NCBI GenBank assembly: GCA_051294375.1
Contig: CM119266.1
Span: 16,362,087 to 16,426,086 of the forward strand
Length of the DNA stretch: 64,000 bases
DNA from: Paraspadella gotoi
Lineage: Eukaryota; Chaetognatha
Reading direction: 5' to 3'
The position numbers and the translations under genes were made by a program. Under the pieces are notes generated by a model. That model was not told the DNA's origin, ran no database searches, and saw only the letters and a list, made by a program, of their open reading frames with translations. Shown in pieces: positions 24,400 through 35,900 of the stretch; the stretch's first letter is position 1, and the number at the start of each line of letters is the position of its first letter.

Positions 24400-24560
24400 A
24401 ATCGGTTCTGGAATAACTACTGGACCCAATAGGTTAAAATTTTGATTTTATCCTTAAGAGAATATTAATAAAACTATCGAGGCGAATTTCAATATTTGAC
24501 TACTAAGCCGAGATATGGGTCCCAATAGGGGTCACGCACAAGGGCGAAAAAAGGTCAATT
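24400..24560 (+). repeat. Dispersed repeat family D, fragment
   Basis: Shares the block ACTATCGAGGCGAATT and the following ATATTTGACC-like words with the element at 33887-34550. A related inverted piece is at about 47155-47230. Confidence 0.5.
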
Positions 24561-25354
24561 TTTTTTTTAATTTTCATAAACGTCAGCGGTTTATGCCAGA
24601 TTTGGAAAAATGAAAAAAATTGAAGTAAAATGATAAACCATGCATCTTCAATCAAGTTATCGTTTATTTAACAAAAATATAATTCACTTTGTCGGTCCGT
24701 CGGTCCGCCCCCTCAATATTGTCGGGCACACACTTATATCATGTCAGAACATCGAATTATGATAAATTATTTAAAAAAAAACGATGTCCGTCCGTCCGTC
24801 CGTCCGTCCGTCCCACCTTAGCAAAAAACTCCAATTACTCGTGATTGGATGGATGGATTGGTATGAAATTTTGTGTGTGGGTAGGAAACTGTGTGATTGA
24901 GATGGATATGAAGTTTCGAGGGAATCGTGCGAGTGGAAATTGGTTTAAATGGAAAAAACAAAAAAAATATATTTCACTATTTGATCGCCAATTGCTCATG
25001 AGTGGATAGGGCAATTGACTTGAAATTTTGTATGATGTAGGAAAGTGTGTGATTGAGCTGGATATAAAGTTTCGATGGAATCGTGCGAGTGGAAATGAGT
25101 TAAAATGGAAAAAACAAAAGTCATATTTACTTGAAGTATTTTTACTTATATTTACTCATAATTATTATGTCTATTAAAAATTGGATAGATAAATCGAAAT
25201 TGAATTTTGTGGTGTGGGTAGGAAAGTATGTGATAAAGCTGGATATAAATTTTTAGATGGAATCGTAAGAGTGGAAAAGAGTTCAAATTAGAAAACCAAA
25301 AGACACATTTATTTGAATTTTTTAAAGTTTCTCTCTCTCTCTATCTCTCTCTGA

Positions 25355-25650
25355 TTGATTGATTGATTGATTGACCAAATTATGCAAATTGACAAAAATA
25401 TGCCAGTTGACCAAATTCTTAAAGTTGACCAAATTATGCCAATTGACAAAATTCTGCAAGTTGACCAAATTATGCCTGTTGACCAAATTATGCCTGTTGA
25501 CCAAATTATGCCAGTTGACCTAATTAGGCAGTTGAAAAAATTATGCCAGTTGACCAAATTATCTTAATTGATCAAATTATGTCAGTTGACCAAATTATGT
25601 CAGTTAACCAAATTATGCAAGTTGATTAAATTATGCAAGTTGACCAAGTT
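25355..25650 (+). repeat. Minisatellite, ~18 bp unit
   Basis: About fifteen tandem variants of TTGACCAAATTATGCCAG, with substitutions in the last five bases, inside the family A composite. The short frames seen here are products of the 18-bp period. Confidence 0.9.
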
Positions 25651-26460
25651 AGCTTATTACCACTTAATTATCGATTGACCTAGAATTTTGTATGTGAGTA
25701 GAAAAGTGTGTGATTGAACAGGAAACCAAGTTTCGATGGAATCTTTTGAGTGGAAATGAGTTTAAGTGGAAAAAACAAAAGTCGAATTTACTAAAATATT
25801 TATTTATTTTATTTTAACCAATAAGTACTCTAATTAATCATAATTGGATGGATAGATTGAGTTCAAATTGTTTGTGTTGGTAGAAAAATGTGTAACGATG
25901 CTTGATATAAAGTTTCGGTGGAAACGTACGAGTGGAAATGAGTTTAAATTAAAAAAATATGAGTCACATTTACTTGAATCTTTTTACTTATTTTAACCCA
26001 TAATAGATTGAGATGAAATTTTGTGAGCGGGTAGAGAGTGAGTTAGAGAGAGAGAGAGCAGAAAAATGAGCATTAAGGATCGACTCGCCAATTGCAAAGA
26101 GATGAGAGAGAAGAGAGCAGAAAAAGGAGCATAATGATCGTCGCAATTGCAAAGAGAGAGAGAGAGCAGAAAAATGAGCATAAGGATCGTTGCAATTGCA
26201 GAGAGAGAGAGAAAGAGAGAGAGTCCGAGATTAAAATTAGCAAATAAAAAAGTTATTTTACTCACTGAATAAAAATACTTAAAATACTTACAAAATACAT
26301 AAAATTGATAAAATTATTATTCCGATAACATTGTTTAATCACATGCAATATATCTAGTAAGGCGGGCCAAAATTGAACATTTTTTATAACTTCTAGTTCT
26401 CTTTAAAAATTTTTTTTTCCTTTACTACTAAATCAATTTTCAATGTAACTTTTTGAATTA

Positions 26461-26640
26461 GTTCAATCCCCGGGTATCCCGGTTCTGGCTTAATGTGACG
26501 GTGCCGTATAAACATGCCAGTGACAGGAGAGAGTCACTGAGGGTCCGCAGCCCCTACGCCAGTTGGTGAGATACCCCCGCGCCCGGGTATCACAGGCTAT
26601 CCTCCCGTTGCCATAAGTGGTGAGCCCTACTATCGAACAC
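26461..26640 (+). mobile_element. tRNA-derived SINE family B, fragment
   Basis: Opens at the B-box-like GTTCAATCCCCGGG and continues through the same GACGGTGCCG, CATGCCAGTGAC and CAGTTGGTGAGATACC words that follow the B box in the two minus-strand copies at 27115-27365 and 27585-27843. Confidence 0.65.
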
Positions 26641-26654
26641 GCAACCTTCTCAGG

Positions 26655-26745
26655 GTACGCTACGACAAACGCCTATGCCCTGCCACTTCGGGTACGCTCG
26701 ACAAACGCCTATGCCCCTGGGTACGCTATGACAAACGCCTATGCC
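26655..26745 (+). repeat. Minisatellite, ~30-39 bp unit
   Basis: Three tandem copies of GGGTACGCTATGACAAACGC plus CTATGCCC. The same units appear in inverse orientation at about 39885-39990, always beside SINE family C. Confidence 0.75.
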
Positions 26746-26769
26746 CCACGACTCGCGCTCTCTCTCTCT

Positions 26770-27105
26770 CTCTCCCACTATGGTAACAGTCTTGTCAGAC
26801 ACCTCTCAGGCTTGAGGAACCTGAGTGATGTCTTGGCCGGGGATCCTGTGGCGGTATATTCACACCGCCTCACGTCCACCATCCTTCAGCCAAATCCATT
26901 GGCTCAGAGGGAACACACCATCCCAAGTGTAGTGTTCCATCCACAGTCCTAACGACTTCCCTCTGCGTTGGCAAAGCGAGACCGTCCTAGGGTAACCGCG
27001 CCAGTACTGGAGGCGTCACTGAGGGTCGGAAGCCCCCAAAGCCAACTGAGATGCCCCATCCCAATGGGCATCACAGGCAACCCGGCTGTTGCCATAAGCC
27101 ATAAG
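26770..27105 (-). mobile_element. SINE-like family C, minus-strand copy
   Basis: Minus strand reads TTGCCTGTGATGCCCATTGG, GGGCATCTCAGTTGG, a block around CCTCAGTGACGCCTCCAGT, CCTAGGACGGTCTCGCTTTG, then a GTGGACGTGAGGCGGTGTGA block. The same order is found at 29462-29694, 39548-39850 and 40015-40207/44802-44873. Confidence 0.7.
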
Positions 27106-27114
27106 CCACTTATG

Positions 27115-27365
27115 GCAACGGGAGGATAGCCTGTGTACCCGGGCGCGGGGTATCTCACCAACTGGCGTAGGGCTGCGGACCCTCAGTGACCGCCTCCTGT
27201 CACTGGCATGTTTATACCGGCACCGTCACATTTAAGCCAGAACCGGGATACCCGGGGATTGAACCCGGGACGCACGGATGGAATGATATGATTTAGCCTG
27301 CTCAGCAATTGAGACGAGGCTGAGGACGGACAGCAGTGAGGCAGCTTTAAGTCTTGCTGCCACAG
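27115..27365 (-). mobile_element. tRNA-derived SINE family B
   Basis: Minus strand has a tRNA-like head with B box GGGTTCAATCCCCGG and an A-box-like TTGCTGAGCAGG about 40 nt upstream, then the family body. Nearly identical to the copy at 27585-27843 over the shared part. Confidence 0.75.
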
Positions 27366-27584
27366 GATCCCCCCACCAGACTTCTCCCACAGGGGCCTCA
27401 ATCCTGAGGAGATGTCTGAGAGAAGGTTTTGATCTCATTGCCATATGTGAGAGCGACAGGCGGCCAGCGAGCGAGCGAGTCTGGAGCGTTACCAAGAAGT
27501 AGGGCATAAGCGTGATATGCATACCCTAAGCGACGTAAGCGTGGGGCACGGTGCGCACGGTTGCGTGTTCGAGAGTAGGGCTCA

Positions 27585-27843
27585 CCACTTATGGCAACGG
27601 GAGGATAGCCTGTGATACCCGGGGCGCGGGGTATCTCACCAACTGGCGTAGGGCTGCGGAACCTCAGTGACCGCCTCTGTCACTGGCATGTTATACCGGC
27701 ACCGTCACGTTTAAGCCAGAACCGGGATACCCGGGGATTGAACCCGGGACGCACGGATGGAATGAGATGATTTAGCCTGCTCAGCAATTGAGACGAGGCT
27801 GAGGACGGACAGCAGTGAGGCAGCTTTAAGTCTTGCTGCCACA
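27585..27843 (-). mobile_element. tRNA-derived SINE family B
   Basis: Second near-identical minus-strand copy, including the whole tRNA-like head; it differs from the 27115-27365 copy by a few single-base changes and indels, so amplification was recent. Family A sequence resumes immediately after it. Confidence 0.75.
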
Positions 27844-28503
27844 ATATAATAAATTATATAAAGTTTTGACAGAATTGTGCCAGTGGAAATGAGTTTAGAT
27901 GGAAAAAACATAAGTACATTTACTTGAATCTTTAATATTAATGATTACTAATAAATGTTTTAATTAATTAATTAATTAATTAATGTGAAAAAATGATGCA
28001 AGTTAAAAGAATCTTAAAAGCATAAAGATCGTCGCAATTGCATAAAAAGAGAGAGAGAGAGAGAGTGAGAGAGAGAGAGAAGGAGAAATAAAAAAAATAG
28101 AGGATATTGTTTGTTTTGATAAAATGTAAACAAAACATATTTAATAACTGTCCTAACCCAATTTTTAGGACATCGATGATGATAAGTTGAATATAAATTT
28201 AAAAAATTAATATACATATTAAAATTAATTCATTAATTAATCGATTAATTAATTAATTAATTATCGTAGGCAGATCCGACATTGTTTGCTCAAACTTGTT
28301 TTATTACATAAATGTTTATTAATATAATGTTGTTCGTTCCTCACTTTTAGAATTTTAATTAAAGTTAAATTTAGAAATTTTACTACGCCTTAGTAAAGAT
28401 ACCTTAAAAGTTTTTATCGTTTTTAGTTTCACGAGTGAAAAACTAAAGAAGTGGATCAAAATCTGAAAAAAATGAATCAAATTTGGGATTCTGCTTCGTA
28501 ATC

Positions 28504-29038
28504 ATGAGTTCCGGAGGAGCCAGGAGGTAAGAAATAAAATCGTAATTACGTAGTTACCGTGATTAGCTACCTAATTTTCGTGTTATTACCAGTACCATGA
28601 GCGCGACCGTGAGAGCTGTAAAGAAGATATCCCGTCCCCTTCCCCCACGCGTCCCCCTCGTCTTGACACCCGCAGCAGTGGGTCGTGTTCGTCATCTTCT
28701 CGAGGCAAACCCTAACGCTTCTGCTCTCAAGGTCGGAGTGAAGACTAGAGGTTGTAACGGTCTTTCTTATACGCTCGATTTTGCCCAAGGTAACATCCGC
28801 CATTGATTTATTTTAAATATTTTTGTATTTAAGTTGCTTTTATCTAATTTTAGAAAAAGGGAAATTCGACGAAGAAGTAGAACAGGATGGCGTTCGAGTG
28901 CTGATCGATCGGAAAGCCCAGCTGTCACTTCTCGGAACTGAGATGGACTACATGGAATCGAAACTTGAGACAGGGTTTGTCTTTAACAACCCTAACATCA
29001 AGGGAACATGCGGCTGCGGCGAGAGTTTCAACATTTGA
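28504..29038 (+). CDS. ISCA1: Iron-sulfur cluster assembly protein ISCA1
   Basis: Three exons: 28504-28526, 28593-28789 and 28854-29038, joined in frame to 134 residues (human ISCA1 is 129). The A-type carrier signature is complete: [10 protein letters not shown] with the first ligand Cys, then the C-terminal GTCGCGESF with the CxC pair. [16 protein letters not shown] and [10 protein letters not shown] are near-identical to animal ISCA1 rather than ISCA2. Known role: mitochondrial A-type Fe-S carrier acting with ISCA2 and IBA57 in [4Fe-4S] maturation. The basic N-terminus (VRAVKKISR) suits mitochondrial import. The first exon adds eight residues; a second ATG at 28597 would give a start aligned with the human protein, so either may be used. 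The gene is isolated between repeat blocks. Confidence 0.96.
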
Positions 29039-29461
29039 CCTTTTCGTCGAAGTATGAAATTAGATTTATTTTATGATATTATATTATCGCTTTATCCTTC
29101 GCTAGTCAACTACATTTCGGAAAAAAAAGATAAGCTTTTTCTCTGTCGTTCAATTTTCTTGTCCAGCGCTATAATTCACGTTTCGGCCGGTCCGTCTGTT
29201 GGTTGGTCTGTCCCACTTACGTATTATATGCTAATAATTTGGGTAATACTTCATCAATTTAGACCGACGGCATGTCTGTCCGTCATATGAAATTTATACA
29301 ACCAATATAAGCTATCTTGCCTCCATCTCTCTTACAAGATAATGACATAGCAGGTCCCTTCAAGCTTTCCATCAAGCTCTCTCACAGTCTCGTTCATTCA
29401 CTCCCAGAGTACCTGGCTTCCTAATCAACTTTAGTAATACTTTATCAGTTTATAAGTTTAT

Positions 29462-29694
29462 GTACCCTAATAGCAATAGCCGTGTTGCCTGTGATTCCCA
29501 TTGGGATGGGGCATCTCATTGTTGGCTTCGGGGGCTTCCGACACTCAGTGACGCATCCATTCACTTGCGCGGTTACCCTAGGACGGTCTCGCTTTGCCAA
29601 CGCCGAGGGATGTCGTTAGGACTGTGGATGGAACGAAACTCCTGGGATGGTGCGTTCCCCCTCTGGACGTGAGGCAGTGTGAATATACCGCCAC
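29462..29694 (+). mobile_element. SINE-like family C, plus-strand copy
   Basis: Contains GTTGCCTGTGAT, CCCATTGGGATGGGGCATCT, the GTTACCCTAGGACGGTCTCG block and TATACCGCCACA in the family order; slightly eroded. Confidence 0.65.
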
Positions 29695-29930
29695 AATATG
29701 CATTAAACAATTATATAATCCGAATTTTTAATCTGCATAATTTATGAAATACTGAATCATTTTAGTTTATACTTATCAGACTGCTTCTTGTGCATATGTT
29801 TTATATTCGTTTCATGTGATACAGCATATATTGGTTGTTTTGCTTGAAACTTTACGTAATGAACCTGGGATATTCTTTCTTTTTCGTTATGTATGAGATG
29901 AGGAGGGGAGTTGTGAATAATGTAAAAAAA

Positions 29931-29964
29931 TGGTAAAGGCTTGTATTAAAGCCGAAACATGTCC
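29931..29964 (+). ncRNA. Degenerate hammerhead-like motif
   Basis: Stem II GGCTT/AAGCC, GAAA and CATGTCC are intact but the CTGATGA box is replaced by TGGTAAA, so catalytic activity is not expected. It marks a decayed Penelope-like terminus between ISCA1 and the CCCH gene. Confidence 0.45.
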
Positions 29965-30310
29965 TTTTTTAAAAATAAAATTCTACGTTTGTAAACAATA
30001 AAAAACCTCTCTCTCCGAAGTAATAAACTATAAGTTGCGTATATTTTAAAATTGGGTCGTCACGTGATCATTAGGAAATACGCGACTTGCCGGTTCTTGT
30101 TATATATAAAATTAATTATATTTAAATGTCTTTTATTAAAAGTTTGATTATTATAAAGCTTATGTTTATTATAACTACTAGCGATAACAGACTGTTAATT
30201 AAAAAAAAAGCTGAAAATGTTTATGGTATTAACATTTTTCAAACGTTTGTTTCAAATCGAGGTAACCCAGATAGGTGAGAAAATATATACAGAAAATATA
30301 TGGACGTACT

Positions 30311-30600
30311 TAAGGGAGTGGTCCTTTATACAATTGGCAGATTCTTTGAAATATTTTACCACTTAATAGGAAACCCAGGCACTATGGAAGTGAATAAACT
30401 AGACTGTGTGAGTCTTGATTGAAAACTTGCAAGGTCCTGCTATGTTATTTTATTGTAAGAGGGATGGAAGACTTTACACCCCATAGCATGTCCAAGGTTA
30501 GTGACAAGATTGCTCATTTATTAAATGGATGGATAATTTATATATTGGTTGCATCAATTTCAAATAATGTTATCGGGCATTGCCTAAGTTCACCCCGCCT
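30311..30600 (+). repeat. Dispersed repeat family E
   Basis: Begins ACTTAAGGGAGTGGTC and includes AAACTAGACTGTGTGAG and TTATATATTGGTTGCATCAA. A second copy lies at 58987-59180 in the same order. No coding capacity; directly followed by a tRNA-SINE here. Confidence 0.65.
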
Positions 30601-30604
30601 ATAA

Positions 30605-30790
30605 GCATGTGACCCGGTGGCTCATGGAATAAAGCCATCAGCTCATGACCACTAGGTACCGGGTTCAATCCCAACCCGGTATATACCCTGCGGGAAGCGT
30701 GAGGACGGCCGTAAACCACCTTTGGGGCGTGTAAAACCCACTCGCCTGGTTCCAAGCCCAGGACCCGTTCAATGGCTGCTAGAGGGGGTT
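30605..30790 (+). mobile_element. tRNA-derived SINE
   Basis: A-box-like GTGGCTCATGGAATAAAG and B box CCGGGTTCAATCCC are separated by a normal tRNA-like distance; the following body is unrelated to a tRNA 3' half. A diverged minus-strand relative lies at 33375-33450. Confidence 0.7.
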
Positions 30791-31362
30791 AAAGAAATTG
30801 CGGATAGCACTCTTCACAAAAATATTATGCCCATTAGCACCCTAGACCATACAGATACATTCATATTTTTTGAGTGTAAAGTTGAAGAAAAAATGTTTAA
30901 TTTTTGTTCCGCAGTATCTTACCCTGTCGTCTTCCAAGAAAAAAACTTCCGGCGGCGATTTGCCTCGGGAATTATTTGGTGATTCATCGTTATATATCGT
31001 TATCTTATATGATATTTGATGCGTGATACTAATACGTAATCAATGCGACGTTTTCGACTTTCGATGTTATTTAATTGTATTGAAGTTGATCTCATGTTAT
31101 GTGATGTTATTGTTTTCTGACAGTTAATATTTTTCATGAAAACACGAGTTGCAGACTCATCCCAGAAATGCAATTACTAAACTAAGTACACTTTCGTTTT
31201 CTTTTCTCTGGTACAATTTTTTTTTTACTTTTCGGTAAATTTTATTTGACTAAGCGGAAGCGGTACTTATGACTCTAATTTACCGAAAGTTAACGACAAC
31301 TCTTTGATTGAAACTTAGATGCGGCGAAACTGACGAGGCTTGGAATTTTTAGTTTAACCAAA

Positions 31363-32990
31363 ATGTATTTGGGGCCCGGTCACAACGATCTGCCCCCCGG
31401 TTACTCCTCCCGTTATTCTCCGCCACCACTCGAACTACGGGCTCCTCCCCCGCCCGGTCCGCCTCCTTGCGCTCAAGAAGGGGCTCCCCTTGTTTATGAT
31501 TACAGCCACGGCGGGGAGGGACATCGTAACTCGCACGGTCGAATCCCTCGGCCCTCTAGTCCTCACTCGAGAGGGTCCTTCTCAGAATATTCAGACCGCC
31601 ACCAGGTTCATGATAGTTTCGATCGACGACTCGACCGGGCCGCTCTTCCTCCGCGACGGCCTAGATCCCCTGCGTACGAATACGCCCCTTCACCGTCTCG
31701 ACCACCACACGACGATTTTCCTTCTAGAGTAGCCAATATTAACGTTCAACATCGAAATCGCGGGCCTCCTCTCGCAACGCATGACGATCGTCGGGGTCAA
31801 CTTTCTCCTCGACGACGAATTCCTTCGCCTTCTGAATTGTATGGACCCCCGGAAACGCCTGGTCGCTACTATACGCCCTCCACAAAGGGCACACATTATG
31901 CTCATGTAAGACGAGGCTCTCCGTCTGCTCGAAGAGCGTCGCCTCCGAGGCATCGAGATTATCTCCCACTCCGCGACACCATTGACCATTTGGATGCTCG
32001 ACCGTCGACGCGACTACCGCCGCCTCCAAGTTACGAGCCGGACCGATCCCCTGCGCCAAGGCGGATCTCTCCGGCCCCGCCACGTGATTACTGTACGCCA
32101 AGACCGAAGGAGGGCAATTCTCTTTCAAAACACGAGTCTCCTTTGCCTCCTTACCGTAGAGTCAGCCCATCTTCCCCGTTTCAAGAGCCACCAGTTCGTA
32201 GAGCGTCCCCGCCACAGGCCTACAAGGATCCTGGCCCCCACTCTCCACCCCCTTCTCGACCGGGTCGTCGACTCACGCCGTCCCCATACCGATCACCGTC
32301 GCCGGAAAGAGAAGCCTTTGTTGGCCACGTCCTCGCCGAAGGCCGACGATCTAGGTCACGCGATCGTAATCTGACACAGTTTCGCGATGGCTACCGAGAT
32401 TCCAACGAGAGAATTCCGGAACAATTTCGGGATGACTACCGCGCTGCAGCGACGTCCAAGATGCCAACCCCACCTCGGTCCATGAAACACAGTAAGGCTC
32501 CTCGTAGTCCGAGCGGCAGCCCCTTTGAGGATACGTTGCGCAATTACCGAACCGAAAGAAAGGTCGCAGCTCCTATGCCAATGAAACGACCTCGTTCTCT
32601 CTCGCGAGAGCACAGCGTCGACAATTTCGCCGATTATCCTAAAGGAATTTGCAAGGAGTGGTTCGATACTGGAATCTGCCGCAAGCCCATTGGTGGCTGT
32701 TTTTTAGCCCACTCACTGCCGGAAAGTCCGCGTTCTAAACATAGAAGGAAAAAGCAGGTTTCGCGCGAGAGAGAGGGTGGAGTTGGATCGGCCGAAGGCG
32801 CAAGGCGGGGGGATAAAAAGACGGCCATTTACAATTATGACAATGAAGAGACTCCACGTGAGGAGGAACATGATGTCATGCACAGAGATCGACGGCGAGC
32901 TGACGTCGAAAAAAGGGAAGTCGATAAAAAGCTCTGTCGGGAGTGGGCCGTCGGAGCTTGTGATAACCCTGATAAAAAGTGCAAACGAAG
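31363..32990 (+). CDS. CCCH gene exon 1 (Pro/Arg/Ser head, finger 1, first part of finger 2)
   Basis: ATG in an adequate context (CCAAAATG). Encodes 542 codons plus two bases. Finger 1 is C-x8-C-x6-C-x3-H from Cys430. Finger 2 starts at Cys525 and lacks its His until spliced to exon 2. Donor is AG|GTAAG. Confidence 0.9.
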
Positions 32991-35900
32991 GTAAGCGATC
33001 TCTCGTTCTTTTAACTAAGTTTTTCCTTTTTCCTAACACTGATTACTTTCTAGGCTTTGGAAAAAGTCAATTTATTTTTTTTTTTTTTTTTTGATTGTTT
33101 AAAAGTAAAAATAAATGAAACTTCAAAGAGAACACAGTTGGGTAATTAAACTATTTTCTTTGACCAAGCACGAACAAAAGGATTTTTCTTCCGATTACTA
33201 TAAATTACTTTGGTCCACGTTCGTAAATATTAACGGAAAATAATTTTTTCCAGAAACGGATGCAACTGCCGCAGCTGCGCCTCGCAAACGCTCTGATTTC
33301 GTTTGGGGTTGCTGCTTTTTTTCCAGTTCAGATTTTCTTCACTTTTGTTCCGATCGGACTCAGGCTTCCCTTAGGGGATGTACCGGGTTAAGATTAAACG
33401 CGGGATCTTGTGATCATAAGCTGATGGCTTTACTCGACTAGCCACTGGTTCTGAAATTGCAAGGTCTATTGGTGGGGTGAATCTGAGCAATGACCTCGTA
33501 CAATTCATTTTTCACGTTCCTTTCCATTTTTATTTCGTTTGACCTTGATCGTCCTTCCTTTCCTTCTCACTTTCCTCCATTCTCACTTTTTTGTTTTTAT
33601 TAGTTGGGACCTAAGTAGCAACTCGAAGCAACTCTATAATCTATATTATACTTCAGTGTCTATCGGGGTTTTTGCCTGTTTGTCAGTCTGTCCTATATGG
33701 GTATAATTTAATTTATATAGACGGAGTTATTTGGATTAATACTTAACTCTGATAGGGGCTGTACGATAAGACCCTTCTTGTACAATTTACATGTTTCATA
33801 ATTGAATAATCTCACGAATCAACAATTCATGAGTCGGGCCGCGAATGTTTTATTTTTTGCCTGTCACGTTTCTTTTTCTCTACAGCAGGCTTCATTTTAT
33901 AAAATGAGGTACCCCTTTTTTGTGACCAGAACACGTTCCGAGAAAACTACTGAATAAATTTTAATGAAAATTGTTATGAACGATCCCTATGTGAATACAA
34001 ATAGAACTATCGAGGCGAATTCCTATATTTGACCCCTAGGGGCCGATAGGGGAAAAAAATGTTAAATTTTTTTTCTTTTGAACAGTTGCACAGTCGTTTA
34101 CTTTTCCACAAAAACTTATTTATTACCACAAAAATATTAATTTACCAAGTTTCATCTTTATGAACATCATCGGTTCAAGTCAGAGTTGGAATAATTCGGG
34201 AAAATTGGGAGAAAAACGAACCATTCATCTTCAAACAAACGCAGCAAAAAATTTTTCAATTTTAGTTTTAAAAAAGATTTTTACATGTTTTAGACGTCGA
34301 TGTACCTGATGCTACTAAAAAATTATAAATTTTTTTTAAAAAATTAGCCTTTTTTGGCCCCCCAGGGCTCCAGCCCCAGGGCCCTGCATCTCTTGTCATG
34401 GGTTGAATATCAAAATTCGCTTCGATAGTTCCATTTATATTGTCATTAGAACTCTAAATGTAAAATTTCATGAAATTCGATCGGGTAGTTTGGTGGGAAC
34501 AGATTCTGGTCACAAAAAATGTGTACCTAATTTTATAGTATGAAGCCTTTTGTATTTGTTACAATCTCTATTTTCAGTTGCGCTTCGAGTGCTCGCGCAG
34601 AAACTCTTAAATCACTTTGCTGTCTTTCGGATGGTTGGTATGCTGGTCTGTCCCATTTACGTTTTAAAAGCTTATAACTCGGGTGATACTGCATTAATTC
34701 ACTTAATACTTGGTAGAAAGGTGAGATGTATGAAGTGTTTCATGTGGAAAAAGAGAAAGAGAGAGTGCTGACATTCAAAATTAAGCCTTTGGATTATATA
34801 TTGTATTATATTTTTTTTTTCTCTCTCTCTCTTCTTTTCATCTCTCTCTCTCTTCTTTCATCTCTCTCTCTCTTCTTTCATCTCTCTCTTCTTTCATCTC
34901 TCTCTCTCTCTTTTCTTTCATCTCTCTCTCTCTCTTCTTTTTTCATCTTTCTCTTCTTTATTTTCTCTCTTTATTTTCTTTCTTTTTTTTTCTCTTTTTT
35001 TTCTCTTTTTTTTTCTCTCTTTTTTCTCTTTCTCTTTTCTTTCTTTTCTCTTTTTCTTTTCTTTCTCTTCTCTTCTCTTTTTTTCTTTTCTCTCTTTTTT
35101 CTTTTTTCTTTTTCCTTTTTTTCTTTTTTTTTTTCTTTTCTCTTTTTTTTCTCTTTTTTTTCTTTTCTCTTTTTTTTTTCTTTTCTCTTTTTTTCTTTTC
35201 TCTCTTTTTCTTTTCTCTCTTTTTTTTTTCTTTTCTTCTTCTTTTCTTTTCTCTCTTTTTTCTTTTCTCTCTTTTTTTTCTTTTCTCTCTTTTTTCTTTT
35301 CTCTCTTTTTTCTTTCTCTCTTTTTCTTTTCTCTCTTTTTTCTTTTTCTCTCTTTTTTCTTTTCTCTCTTTTTTTTCTTTTCTCTCTTTTTTCTTTCTCT
35401 CTTTTTCTTTTCTCTTTTTTTCTTTTCTCTCTTTTTCTTTCTCTCTTTTTTCTTTTCTCTCTTTTTCTTTTTCTCTCTTTTTTCTTTTTCTCTCTTTTTT
35501 CTTTTCTCTCTTTTTTCTTTTCTCTCTTTTTTCTTTTCTTTCTTTTTTTTTTTTCTTTTCTCTCTTTTTTTCTTTCTCTCTTTCTTTTCTCTCTTTCTTT
35601 TCTCTCTTTTTCTTTTCTCTCTTTTTTCTTTTCTCTCTTTTTTTCTTCTCTTCTTCTTTCTCTTTTTTCTTTTCTTCTCTTTTTTTTTTCTTTTCTCTCT
35701 TTTTTTCTTTCTCTCTTTTTCTTTTCTCTCTTTTTTCTTTTTCTCTCTTTTTTCTTTTTCTCTCTTTTTCTTTTCTCTCTTTTTTCTTTTCTCTCTTTTT
35801 TTTTTCTCTCTTTTTCTTTTCTCTCTTTTTTTTTTTTTTTCTTTCTCTCTTTTTTCTTTTTCTCTCTTTTTTCTTTTCTCTCTTTTTTCTTTCTCTTTTT

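Larger units (their letters stand above)
24676..28300 (+). mobile_element. Family A element, composite copy with nested SINEs
   Basis: Starts with the family block TCACTTTGTCGGTCCGTCGG, passes a (GTCC)n run, then several diverged copies of a ~155-170 bp unit (core GATATAAAGTTTCGATGGAA), a minisatellite and nested SINE pieces. It ends with the family's GCAGATCCGAC and TTGTTTGCTCAAACTTG. No transposase or polymerase frame is present. I do not recognise the family; it recurs five more times in the window. Confidence 0.6.
29039..31362. other. ISCA1-CCCH intergenic region
   Basis: Holds SINE family C, a hammerhead relic, family E and a tRNA-SINE (listed separately); otherwise AT-rich. Just before the CCCH gene a T-rich acceptor (TTTTTAG ending at 31352) suggests that the ATG exon is preceded by an untranslated exon or is trans-spliced; the donor was not identified. 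Confidence 0.55.

Noticed and set aside
25355-25650. CRISPR-like array
   Set aside because: Units are directly tandem without spacers and the genome is animal; it is a minisatellite.
30605-30680. tRNA gene
   Set aside because: A and B boxes are present but acceptor and anticodon arms do not pair, and diverged copies exist; read as a SINE head.
31490-32128. Overlapping 80-130 residue frames within CCCH exon 1
   Set aside because: Out-of-frame shadows of an Arg/Pro-rich exon.
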